This document shows, one piece after another, positions 1 through 9,762 of a DNA stretch of 22,805 nt. Under the pieces are notes generated by a model. It was given only the letters and a program-made list of their open reading frames with translations, did no database searches and was not told the origin of the DNA. The stretch is from assembly GCA_021464525.1 (NCBI GenBank), contig JADRCO010001074.1, positions 1-22,805 on the forward strand, read 5' to 3'. The DNA comes from Rhizophagus sp. LPA8_4_AMF (taxonomy: Eukaryota; Glomeromycota; Glomeromycetes; Glomerales; Glomeraceae). A program made the translations under genes and the position numbers. How positions within the stretch are numbered: the first letter of the stretch is position 1; every line of letters begins with the position of its first letter.

Positions 1-480
1 TAATATGTATTAAAGAATTAAGATTTTATAATAAAATTTACATAGGTTTATTATTAAATGGTGATATATCATATATGTATATATAGATTTATTTTTAAAA
101 TATAGTTTTTGTAATAAATAAATATAAACATCAAGAAGTAGTAAATTTTGGTAAATCGGTATTAGTAATTAGTAATTACTGGCCAGTTTTTGGTTATACA
201 TTTTACTGATAATAAATTTCTGATTACTGATATTGAAAATTTGGTTCAATTTCAGTATGACTCAAACTGAAACTGAATCGTGCTGATCAGAACCTTAATT
301 ATATCATTTATTGCTAAATATTATTTATTTCTAGTAATAAATGGCCTGATATAATATATTAGATATAAAAACATTTAAAATTATATTTAATAATATAATT
401 TAATATAATATAAATTAATGAATTATTATTAAATTAAGATAATAATATAAATTTAAAAATTATTGATTAAATATATTTTA
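1..480. other. Non-coding AT-rich stretch with a degenerate CTGAT/GAAACTGA-rich patch
   Basis: No convincing coding sequence on either strand. Positions of about 150-300 are less AT-rich than their surroundings and repeat short words (TACTGAT, TTCTGATTACTGAT, CAGTATGACTC, GAAACTGAA, GTGCTGATCAG). This looks like a degenerate dispersed repeat, but neither boundaries nor target-site duplications can be fixed. Confidence 0.4.
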
Positions 481-906
481 GTTGACTCTTTAAATTTACT
501 TATCGCTGTTTTCAAATTAGTGGGACTCCCTGCATATTACCTCCTAAGAAAATCGATTTTCAAAAATTTGCGAAAACCCAGAATATTCCTGAATCACTAT
601 ATAGGAAAGGATCAATTATTAGCGACTTCTAGAGGAAATCTCAGGAAATTTTCAGTTATAAAGATAGTTAGCTTATAAAAAAGTGTTAATATTACACAAA
701 GTTTTATCCCTCACTTATAAGCAAACTACTTGAATAATTGAGAATTTCCTGAGATTTCCTCCAGAAATCACTAGCAATCAGACCTTTCCTATAAAGTTAT
801 TCAGGAAAATTCTGGGTTTTCCACATTTACGAAAACCGATTTTCTTAGGGAGTGATATACAAGGGTCCCACTAATTTGAAAATAGCGATAATAAAGAAAG
901 TGAATT
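481..906. repeat. Foldback element: two ~195-bp inverted arms around a ~36-bp loop
   Basis: The left arm (about 481-678) matches the reverse complement of the right arm (about 715-906) over nearly its whole length; the unpaired loop is 679-714. Shared blocks include TTTTCAAATTAGTGGGAC, CTAAGAAAATCG, GAAAACCCAGAAT, TATAGGAAAGG and the exact AGGAAATCTCAGGAAATT, ending in GCTTATAA at the loop. Mismatches and small indels are scattered, so the arms are diverged (roughly three quarters identical by eye). No clear target-site duplication was found. The shape fits a non-autonomous foldback or MITE-like element, or a precursor of long double-stranded RNA. The open frame at 463-678 lies in the left arm, starts with TTG and is not a gene. 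Confidence 0.8.
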
Positions 907-1516
907 CGAATACTATTTTTAACTTTACTTATGATTTATGAATGAATAAATTTTACTGATTATATTCAAATGAAAGTAAAAAAGTCAAATAAATTAAAAA
1001 TGGTATTTAAAACCTCACTTTATGCTTTAAATAAACTTGCAAAGTAGGGTAAATATATATTATATATAATTTAAAAGATATATTTGAAAAAAATGATTTT
1101 TCAGAAAGTTATATAATCAAACACAGCTTTAGAAATCCCCTAAGTATAAGCAAAATAATTGGGTTTATAATCTTAACTCATTAAATTAAAAGCATACAAT
1201 TTTATTAACTAATCATATAGGATTTCTTGCTATAGAATTTGGGATTACCAATTATATTTTATCTTGAAATATTTTTTAAGGCAACAAATATTAAAAAGTT
1301 AAAAAGTTATAATGTAAACCATCCAGCTAAACTAAGTATTGTCATTTTTTCACTTCCATGTAATTTTGGCAAGCATTACGGCATTAAAAATGTGGGTGTG
1401 ATATAGGTGACAAATTATTTGAAGTCATGTGGATGGAAATTAAGTCATGTGAACATAATTCATCACACGATACTTTATAATTACAGATTTATAAACCAAG
1501 TAATTATGAAGTTATA
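907..1516. promoter_or_regulatory. 5' flank of the OTU gene with a paired AAGTCATGTG word
   Basis: No gene seen on either strand. Just upstream of the OTU gene the ten-base word AAGTCATGTG occurs twice in the same orientation, at 1422-1431 and 1442-1451, spaced by 20 bp. It could be a transcription-factor site pair (it contains CATGTG, an E-box-like hexamer). Pairing and nearness to the start codon at 1517 are the only support; no factor can be named. Confidence 0.3.
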
Positions 1517-3160
1517 ATGACTACTGAAGAAATCGAAACTTACAAGCCAGTTAATGCTTCGATTGCCGAAACTTTCGAGGAGTTAACCTTACGACATAAA
1601 AAAGAACTAAAGGAACTTACTGCTAAAATCACTGCGCTAAAAAAAACAGCAACAAAAGGCGACAAAAAACGTAAAAAAGAGGTTCAAAACGACATAGCAA
1701 AATTGGAAACAGAATTTCGTAAGAGGCAAGAAGAAGAAGTAAGTCATTTACAACAACAATCTCCAAGTAAAAATGAATCTTCTGGGAATACTTTAAAGGA
1801 AGAAATTAAGGTATATATTTTTTAAAAAAAATCAGTGTCGAGAACACAATAACTATTAGTATTTTTATGATTGTTTACAACTCAAATTGATGCGTTCCTT
1901 TTATGTTTGTCATATACAGAATAACAAGAATGAGGATAGTAGTGATGAAAATGTAGACATTGCTGATAAACTATTAGCTAGGATGGAAGCAAAACGCGCT
2001 GAAGAAGAAGAAAAGGCTGCTTTGAAAGCTTCAAAGACCACAAATATAGAAGTTCCAAAAAGCAAAAAACCAAATCGACATAAAATTAGACAGGTGACTT
2101 ATGTTATATAATTGTATAGTCGGTAGATTTTGTTTCCAGAAGCTGAGATTTTTTTTTTTCTAAGGAACGCAAAGCAGCTAAAATGGCCGAATCGCAACTT
2201 GAAGCCGAAAATGAAGCTAATAATCAGGTCAATATGAAAGAAATTGAAGACAAAAAAATTACCGAAAAGATTATTACAATGGCATTATCTATTAAGGAGG
2301 TAATATCTTATTTGAAGATTTATTTTTTATTGAATGAAAAACTGATAACTTTATTTCTCGATTTTAGATTGCACCTGACGGACATTGGTATGTTTCTGAA
2401 TCTTTTATATTTAATTAAATTTTTTAATCTTATACTTATCAAAATTTGATGCAGCCTCTATAATGCCATATCGGATCAATTGCAAATTAGACATAATATT
2501 GCGGTGTGTAGAAAGAAAATTTTACCATTTATGTATGTAAAAATATATTTAATCACAATTTCTAATTTTAATTAAGGTAGACTGATTATAAGGAGCTAAG
2601 GCGTAAAGCTGCAGCATATATGCGCGAACATTCTGATGAATTTATTCCGTTTTTACCGACTACTCAAGACGGAGAATTGTGTAGTGCAGGTCCGTTAACA
2701 AGCTATATTTGTTTTTCTTAATTACGATTTTCGTAACTTACTGTTCATTATGTTTTTTCTCTTTAATAGAACAATTTAGCAAATATTGTGATGATCTGGA
2801 GAATACGGCAGTATGGGGTGGAGAGTTAGAAGTAGGTAGTTTTTTCCATCATGGATTTTATTAAACTTCTATTAAATACCTAGTTTTCAACATAGATTCT
2901 TGCAATTTCGAAGTCTTTGAAATTACCGGTTCATGTAGTCCAAATGAATTCGCCATTGTTAAAGATTTCTGATGACATATTTCCAAATACAAAACCAATA
3001 ATAATTTCGTATCCTTATTTATTTTCTCATTTTTATCAAATTCTTGAATATTTGTTTGGATTGGTATCCTTGATTTTGATCTCTTTTTAGATTCCATCAA
3101 TATATGTATGGATTAGGCTCTCATTATAATTCACTTCGAAATAATAATCCTGAAGATTAA
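1517..3160 (+). CDS. OTU2: OTU-domain cysteine deubiquitinase, OTUD6/OTU2 family
   Basis: Nine exons by my reading: 1517-1810, 1920-2093, 2165-2299, 2368-2387, 2455-2503, 2581-2689, 2770-2831, 2896-3008, 3091-3160, all GT..AG and joining in frame to 341 residues. The first ~200 residues are charged coiled coil (KKELKELTAKI, RMEAKRAEEEEKAALK) and hold the family's conserved NRHKIRQERKAAKMAE stretch. The OTU fold begins at PDGHCLYNAI, with Asp205 and the nucleophile Cys208, and closes with YGLGSHYNS, where His330 is the catalytic histidine. Length and layout match OTUD6A/B and yeast Otu2, soluble proteases that cut ubiquitin chains and are linked to ribosome and translation control. The Cys208 codon is split by an intron (TG/C). 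The AATAAA at 3211-3216 may be its polyadenylation signal. Family call is secure; the exact donor of exon 7 is the least certain junction. Confidence 0.93.
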
Positions 3161-3466
3161 AGAACTAAATTTAAATTAATGATTATGATCATTCTAGTAT
3201 ATTGTGTTTAAATAAACCTTAAGCATTGTTGAAATCAATTAAATTAATAAAGATACAATTAGACAAATTGCATAAATAGAAGAGGATCGTATTTGTCCGC
3301 CATGAATAATAGTTATCCACGTGATCGGATTTAACTGGTATTTCTTTATCAAGTTTAGAAGTAACACTGATCTGTAATCCTTTGTAATGACTATAATGAG
3401 ATTTGATATAACTTGTTAGCCTCATGGAGAAATTGATTTTGGACTTGACCTTATAACACTGATTTA

Positions 3467-5931
3467 ATGTCTTCCAGTGAGACTAACAATATTAAAGTCC
3501 CGCCACCGAAGCCATTTCGACGGAGACTATCTTTTCGAACAAAGCCATCCTCTGAATCACCTGCAAACTCAACTAACACATTAGGAAATGGCCTTAACTC
3601 TGTTCGAGGAAGCATCCGCCGCCTTAGGCGTGTTTCTACTACTGCAAATGGTGCCTCAAATACGAATCAAATTGTTAACAATGATCCAAATTCAACACAA
3701 GAACAAGCGTCAACCTCTTCTTCCACAAATTTGCAGTCCCCAACATTTCCAAGTTTCCAACGTTTCCGTGAGCAAACTTCTCGATTAAAAGATATAAACT
3801 TCACGCAGAAAATAGCAGAATTTACCGCTACTGTTCAAGAAATGGGTAACGAAACTGTAGAATTAGGATGTTTAGCTAAGGAAGCAGTTGTTGAGCGCTT
3901 GAAAAAAAAGAAAGAGGGTCTGTTAAATTAATAATTTATTCAGCATTTATCATATAATTATTTTCATTAAATAACCTTTTTTGATTTCATTTAGAACCTT
4001 CTTCTAACGGGTTATCTAATTCAAATTCCAAAAATGTTGCTGGCATAAATATTTTTGGAGCGCCTCTTATCACAGCTGTTAGACTAACACGCATAGAAAA
4101 AGATACCGAAAATGATCCATCTAGGTACTGGTTACCGGCAGTAATGGTGAGATGTATCGAATTTTTAGATATTTATGGTAAGCAAATATAATTCCATGGA
4201 AGTATGTGGTATATTTGAATAATTTAAATATTAAAATTCTGTTATATTTCATTTTTTAGGTTTGGAGGAAATTGGTTTATATCGGTATGCTTTAAATTTT
4301 CTATTTCTGAATCATGTGTAATTACATTTATTAATTTATAATGTTAATAGAATACCAGGAAGTACGTTAACAGTTGCACGGATGAAAAATATCTTCGATT
4401 CTGGTATGCAATTTAATTATTTATTAATTTACGTTGTAATTGTAATTGTAAATAATATCATCTATTTTGTTTGTAATTAGGCGCGGATTTGAATTTTTTA
4501 CAAAGTTCGGCCAAAGATCCACATGTGGTAGCAACACTTTTAAAGATGTATATAAGAGAGTGTATGTAGTTAAATAATTTTCTAATAATGATATTATAAG
4601 TAATATTCTAAATTAATATCTTCTAATTTGTAGTACCTGAACCTATATTAACGGATGCCTTATTACCAGAATTCAATACATGTGTAGCAAACCATACAAA
4701 TTCAGCTGTAGTCGTACCACCTACAACAACTTCAACTCCTACTATATCAGCACCAACAGTAGTTCCAGAAAAGTTACCAAAGGCTCTTTCTAGTATTGTT
4801 TCACGTTTACCTCCTCAAAATTTTTATCTTTTGCGAGCTCTTTGTTCGCATCTTTCTCTTGTAAATAAAAAAAATGAAATAAACAAAATGAATATTAGTA
4901 ACCTTGGAGTAGTTTTTTGTCCTAGTTTAGGAATAGGTTCAATCTTATTTAAAACTTTGGTAGAACATATTGACGTAGTATTTGAGATTGGATGTAAAAC
5001 CGAAGATGAAATGCTTGAAGAAGAAAAAAAGGAGCAAGAAGCTAAAGAAAGGCTAGCACCAGAAGTATATCACAAGACAAATATATCAGACGAATTTTCA
5101 AAAAGTTTTGACGATTTATTAAGCCTTGATGCAGAACGTGTTAATAATCGTTCTTCAAATCATTCATATCCTTCATCATCATCATCATCTATTATTGGTT
5201 TATATGTAAATAAGGACACTGAAAATCAAAACGATTCTGTAAAAAATCACACGACAAACAATTCTACAATTGCAACTATTTCACCGACTCTTTCATCATC
5301 ATCATCTATAACATCACCTCCAACACCACCATTAACTAATTATAATAGTAAAGATACGAATAATCCTTTTAGTAATGATGAATTTTTATCTTCCATCGAT
5401 CTTCCGTCAACTAATAACGATAAACGTCAACGTACAGTAAATATAATTGACACAGCGAAAACATCATCTTCGTCCTCTTCATCAAAACCTTCTTTTCGTA
5501 TGCGCTCTAGGTCTACGGGTTTAAGAGATGTGCCTTTTACAGCTATTGAATACTCATCTGATTCATCAGAAGAAGAACTAGAAAAGAAAACAAGTGATAA
5601 TTCGTCTTTTATGACATTCGATTACTTGGATAACCATGGGATAAAAAACTCGGGAGTATTGAACTTATCTCCAAGACCAAATTGGGTGTTACATCATAAT
5701 GGAGTTGAAGGTGATAGAAGTAGAGCAACAGCTGCATGGGTAAGAAAGAGACCAAGCTTAGAAGAAACAGAAAAATGGAAAAAAATATTTTTATCAAATA
5801 TTAATACAACTGAACCACCAAATGTCGTTGTTGATGATGACACATCCGTTCATGATGAAAAGGATATAGAAAATTTAGTTGGTAAGAATAAAGTTCGTGA
5901 TCAAATTTTAAAATTTAATGGGATGAGTTGA
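3467..5931 (+). CDS. RhoGAP-domain GTPase-activating protein
   Basis: Six exons: 3467-3917, 3995-4177, 4260-4284, 4351-4403, 4481-4561, 4634-5931, joining in frame to 696 residues. Residues 1-150 are basic, Ser/Pro-rich and end in a short helical stretch. The RhoGAP domain runs from about residue 168 (INIFGAPLITAV) to about 385. GLEEIGLYRIPGS carries the arginine finger Arg220, followed by LLKMYIRELPEPILT and NISNLGVVFCPSL. A Thr/Pro-rich insert of about 30 residues sits between EFNTCVANHTN and the helix containing LLRALCSHLSLV. The ~310-residue tail is Ser/Asn-rich with acidic patches. Such proteins speed GTP hydrolysis by Rho/Cdc42/Rac at membranes and the actin cytoskeleton; the target GTPase cannot be read from sequence. 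No BAR, SH3, PH or LIM domain is visible. An additional upstream exon is possible but none was seen in the 306 bases after the OTU gene. Confidence 0.93.
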
Positions 5932-6440
5932 TTGATAATGATGTGAAGTATAAAGATGTGTAATTTTATTTTTGTTTGTATATACTTTTTTTTGATTATT
6001 TTTTGAAGAAGTTATTGTAGAGTTTTAAAAAAAATCATTATTATTTATTATTATTATTATTCATCATCTATAATTAGGAATTTTATAAATCATAACATAT
6101 TTTGTATTTTTTTCATATATTCAACAAACTTTATTTTTGTAAATCAAATTCATTTTTATGTAATATTTTTTTTTCTTTGTATTTACATTTTTGTTATTTA
6201 TATTTTTATATATATGTATTAAAATAACAAAATTCATTCAAGTAAAATTTATTTTTTTATTAAATGAATTGACTATATTTTCGTAGCACAGATTGCAGGG
6301 TTGCTTGCTAAAATCAATTTTTTAAAAATTATTAAATCTATTTTATTTATTTTAAATATTAAATTAATTAATTGATTAAAATTTTAACTGTTTACAAAAG
6401 AAACGAATTTTTTTTATTAATTAGGCTTTTATGTATTTTT
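5932..6440. other. Convergent 3' region, T-rich, no gene
   Basis: Lies between the ends of the RhoGAP gene (+) and the P2X-like gene (-). It consists of T-runs, ATT/TTA microsatellite-like stretches (about 6040-6060) and A/T low complexity. It must hold the 3' untranslated and polyadenylation signals of both genes. No coding potential or structured RNA was seen. Confidence 0.6.
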
Positions 6441-8351
6441 TTAAGGTTGAATACTAATAGCAGAAGCTTCACCATTATCTTCCTTTTCCTTTGATATAAT
6501 ACCCTTACGAAAATCACCAAAATCGTGAGTTTCTTCGTATTTAAAGGTTCCATAATGTTCCTTTTGAGGCAAAACATGCAACATTAATAATTCTACAAGA
6601 GTCGTTGCAACTTTCTGTTTATCAAAAAAAAACAAAAAAATTTTAAAATTATTATTTGATTTGAATCATATGCAAAGAAGGAAAGATAAGTAAACTTACG
6701 AATAAAGCAAGAGCTGCTACTAAATTCGTTAACAGAGAGACAGCATTAAACGAACCGATTTGTCCAATTTGTTGAAATACAAGACGAATTCTAAAAAAAA
6801 AGGAAGAAAAAATAAATATATTGAGTTGCCAAAAATAATTTTTTACGTTCAAATATTTACCCATGACGATCTTTTATTGTGTAAGAACCATCGGGATTAT
6901 AAATATTTTCAGTTGCTTTATATTCAGCTCCATCAATAAGTTGTGGTCTATATGTATATTTAATTTCATCCATCTATTGATAAAATAGTATATATTAGTT
7001 ACAGTTAATTATAAGTCATAAATCATGAAATAAAAAAAATAAAAAATATATAAACAAATAAGTATACCTTTAATTTAACATTTGCATAATCTATCGCAAT
7101 TACGATGACGATACCAGAAGATCTATTTATTTCATTCGGGTCCGCACCAGGAGCAAATGAGGGGGCTTAAATGAATAAACAAATAAAAAATAAATAAACG
7201 TATTTACTTTTTAAAGAATTTAAAAAAATGATGTATACCATCTAAGTCTACGCCTTCATATATTTTTAGAAAATAACGTTAATATAAACTTTAAAATAAT
7301 CGACATAATAATACAAGTAATACAATTTAAGCTAACCTGCGGCGTCTAAGAGTTCTTTTACGATGAAAATGTCACCGTTGGCTTTCGGGTCCTGCACAGT
7401 CTGTAAAAAAGAAATATAAATTATAAAATGTGCCGCATTACAAAGGATGGACAAAAAAAAATATTCTCCTTACTCTTGTAGCGTTACTGATTCTTTTAAT
7501 GGTATTACCCTTACTATCTTTAAGTACACCATCCATAACTCCATTACGAAGCGAAATAGTATTAACCTTTCCTCTAACGGAATGTTCAATCATAACCTAA
7601 CATATTTAAGCTATTTATTATCATGATTGACTAAGATATTTATTTTTTCATATTAAGTTTATTTTATACTTACGGTATAATTTTCAATATCACCAATATA
7701 AGATTTAGGAACTATAACATTACTGGGATTGGTATTAGGATTAAAAACACAAGGATCGTTTGGTGATGATGCTGTAAGAAAATTACATGTTCCTGGTGGA
7801 TAGCTTGTCACTGTTGCCCTTGTAGTAAAAAAAGCGAAACCTGCTCCATCACTCGGATATTGTATTTCATTGGCTCCCCAATATACACAAGGTAAATCAC
7901 CCGTACAATATGGCTGATTCGTAAATGTCTTTGGTGCTTGTAAAGTTATTCTTATTGCACCAGGAACTGGAGGTTCCTATATTCAAAATACGTAAAATGA
8001 TTAATAATGAGTGTTATGAGTTGAAATTTCGCGAGATACGTACCTTTTTTAAATATGATTCTTCATTGAAGATCGTAAATAATATATATGCGAAAATAGT
8101 AAATTGAAATATTCGATAAAGAATACCTAATCTTCGACTAATAATTTTAAAGATCAAAATTTAATCATAAATAATTAAAAAAGTTCGATTTATTTATTAT
8201 TTTGTACATACTCTTTAACTTTGACAATCTTAAAAGTTTCGTATCTAAAAAAAAAGAGAGAGAATTAATATTAGTATTAATTATTATTATTAAAAAGAAA
8301 TTTAAATTGAATTACTTACGCAAAAATTTCATCCAAATCGTATTTCTTCAT
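6441..8351 (-). CDS. P2X-type ATP-gated cation channel homologue
   Basis: Eleven exons on the minus strand: 8320-8351, 8212-8244, 8044-8137, 7674-7976, 7474-7596, 7337-7400, 7239-7253, 7068-7165, 6861-6973, 6700-6790, 6441-6614; every junction is GT..AG and in frame, giving 379 residues, the usual P2X size. The N-terminus has the family's YETFKIVKVKDRRLGILYR block (Tyr12, Thr14, Lys16), then transmembrane segment 1 (about 31-45). The ectodomain has four cysteines (77, 83, 117, 129) and ENYTVMIEHSVRG, resembling the P2X NFT..I.NS region. Its end has YTIKDRHGIRL (Lys matching the ATP-binding Lys of the family's IK..GIR) and GQIGSFNAVSLLTNLVAALA leading into segment 2 (about 309-337). KYTYRP replaces the animal NFR triplet. 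P2X proteins are trimeric channels opened by ATP at the plasma membrane or, in Dictyostelium, the contractile vacuole. Ligand and location here are inference. The 15-nt exon is the least certain element. Confidence 0.9.
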
Positions 8352-9089
8352 TTTTTTTTTTTTGTTTTATGTATCAATATTCCTGATATTTATTATAAAA
8401 TAATTGTTTTTTGATAATTAAATTTAAATCAATTAACAGGGGTAGGAAAAAAAAAGTTCATTTTTTAATGCGGGAAAAGACTTGTATATATATATAATCA
8501 TTTTCATTTATGTATTATTATTCATGTATTATTTAATCACAACTGTATTCAGTATACTATCATAATATTACCGGATTTTTGACTTGTAAGAAAATTTTTT
8601 TTATTATTGTCGTTGTAATAGAATTTCATGTACGTTTCATATTATGTTACATGAACGGGAAAGGATCGATTCTTTCAAGTATATGTCTCACGATACATAA
8701 TTGGAAATAATAAATACATTAATTTAGTAATTGTTTTGCAGGTTTGTTAGAAACTGATCAAACTGGAAAAATTACACACAACAAAGGCAAAAGTTATAAA
8801 TAAATAATTTATATTTATATAAATTAAACCAAAACTCATTGGTTTGTTTCATCACTAATCTTTGTTCTTCATCCGCAGGATTTAAAGACACGACTTAGAG
8901 TGGTGTACATCATACGCACATACATTGTTACATTTTTTATTATTCGAATTGTAAATAGTATATTCTAGGGAGCCAAGAATTTAATAAGTGATTACGTGAT
9001 TGGTTTACCCCCGCAGAAATCTGATCAATATAACAAAATGTACAGCTCATAAGAAGCTTATTAAATAATTTAATGAGACAGTTTTATGT
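8352..9089. other. 5' flank of the P2X-like gene, no supported gene
   Basis: AT-rich. Two short patches resemble exon ends on the plus strand after good acceptors: one after TTTTGCAG near 8742 and one after ATCCGCAG at 8880 (reading DLKTRLRVVYIIRTY). They could not be joined into an open frame. The patch around 8880-8935 is less AT-rich than its surroundings and also reads openly for 18 codons on the minus strand. Nothing firmer can be said. Confidence 0.35.
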
Positions 9090-9308
9090 TCATACCACCT
9101 TCGTCACTAATGTTACGCGACATTTTGATTTTGAGTACTGTATCTTTAGATATTGTTTACCAATTATTTCAATTATTTTAATAATATGATTACACAATAG
9201 TTCAAAAATATCGAAATACATGGGATGCCAAGACCTTAATTCTGTCAGCTGATCCTTCCGGAATGGAATAGCTTCTTTTACTTTCATGCGCTCACGTTTG
9301 GAAGCCAT
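9090..9308 (-). CDS. Possible small gene, 72 residues or first exon of a longer one; unknown
   Basis: An ATG at 9306-9308 opens a basic N-terminus (MASKRERMKVKEAIPFRKDQ) followed by LTELRSWHPMYFDIFELLCN and an Ile/Lys-rich end. The first ~50 codons use a varied, less AT-biased codon set and a mixed amino-acid composition, unlike random AT-rich ORFs here; the last ~20 look weaker. A donor-like GTAAAC after the codons for IIEIIG suggests the gene may really splice there, but no acceptor gives a convincing continuation. I do not recognise the family; no signal peptide or membrane segment is evident. It lies 738 bases upstream of the P2X-like start and 454 bases beyond the CSC1-like stop. Chance ORF remains possible. 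Confidence 0.4.
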   Translation of the reverse strand: MASKRERMKVKEAIPFRKDQLTELRSWHPMYFDIFELLCNHIIKIIEIIGKQYLKIQYSKSKCRVTLVTKVV

Positions 9309-9762
9309 TATCAGTTATTTCAGTTATTTCTTAATTTGAATATTTGTATAGCGTAGCCACATAATAATTTGGATAGATTAAATTGGATGGCTTAAATTTT
9401 CCGGAAGAAATTCATGTGTTTGTGCTATTACACTTTAATTAAATGTCAATAAACAGAAAAAAAAAATCAAAAATTTCGGTTTAAAATCTAAATTTTTTTG
9501 AATTTTTTTTATTATATTACAAAGAACGAAAAAAAAAAAAAAATTAAGCAAAGTCCAAGTCCAATATCTAATTATTAATAAAAAATTTACTATATTACAA
9601 TCAAAAATCAAAAAGTTTTTTTTCCAATAAATATTAATAATAGTAGTACTATAGTAAAATAAATTAAATATTAATTTTTCCGTTTTTCCATTGTCTTTTG
9701 TCATCCGAATAATAATAATAAATAATAATACTATATATAAATTATTCTATAAATAAAGATAA
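9309..9762. other. AT-rich gap between the small ORF and the CSC1-like gene's 3' end
   Basis: Contains long A and T runs (for example 9528-9543) and ATA/AAT microsatellite near 9710-9730. The 89-codon minus ORF at 9435-9704 is Phe/Ile/Asn/Lys low complexity and reads like translated intergenic DNA. The palindrome TTCCGGAA lies at about 9399-9406, roughly 90 bases upstream of the small ORF, as a possible factor site; the same octamer also occurs inside that ORF. Confidence 0.4.

Noticed and set aside
463-678. 71-codon plus-strand ORF
   Set aside because: It begins with TTG and lies in the left arm of the foldback element; the mirrored arm does not keep a matching frame.
2861-3425. Two minus-strand ORFs (2861-3100 and 3219-3425)
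   Set aside because: The first is antisense to the last OTU exons; the second lies in the short intergenic space, lacks protein-like features and has no supporting motif.
9150-9175. A 23-nt intron (GTAAAC...ATACAG) in the small minus ORF
   Set aside because: Too short for the spliceosome; the introns of neighbouring genes are about 67 nt or longer.
9435-9704. 89-codon minus ORF after the CSC1-like gene
   Set aside because: Phe/Ile/Asn/Lys low complexity expected from AT-rich non-coding DNA; no motif.
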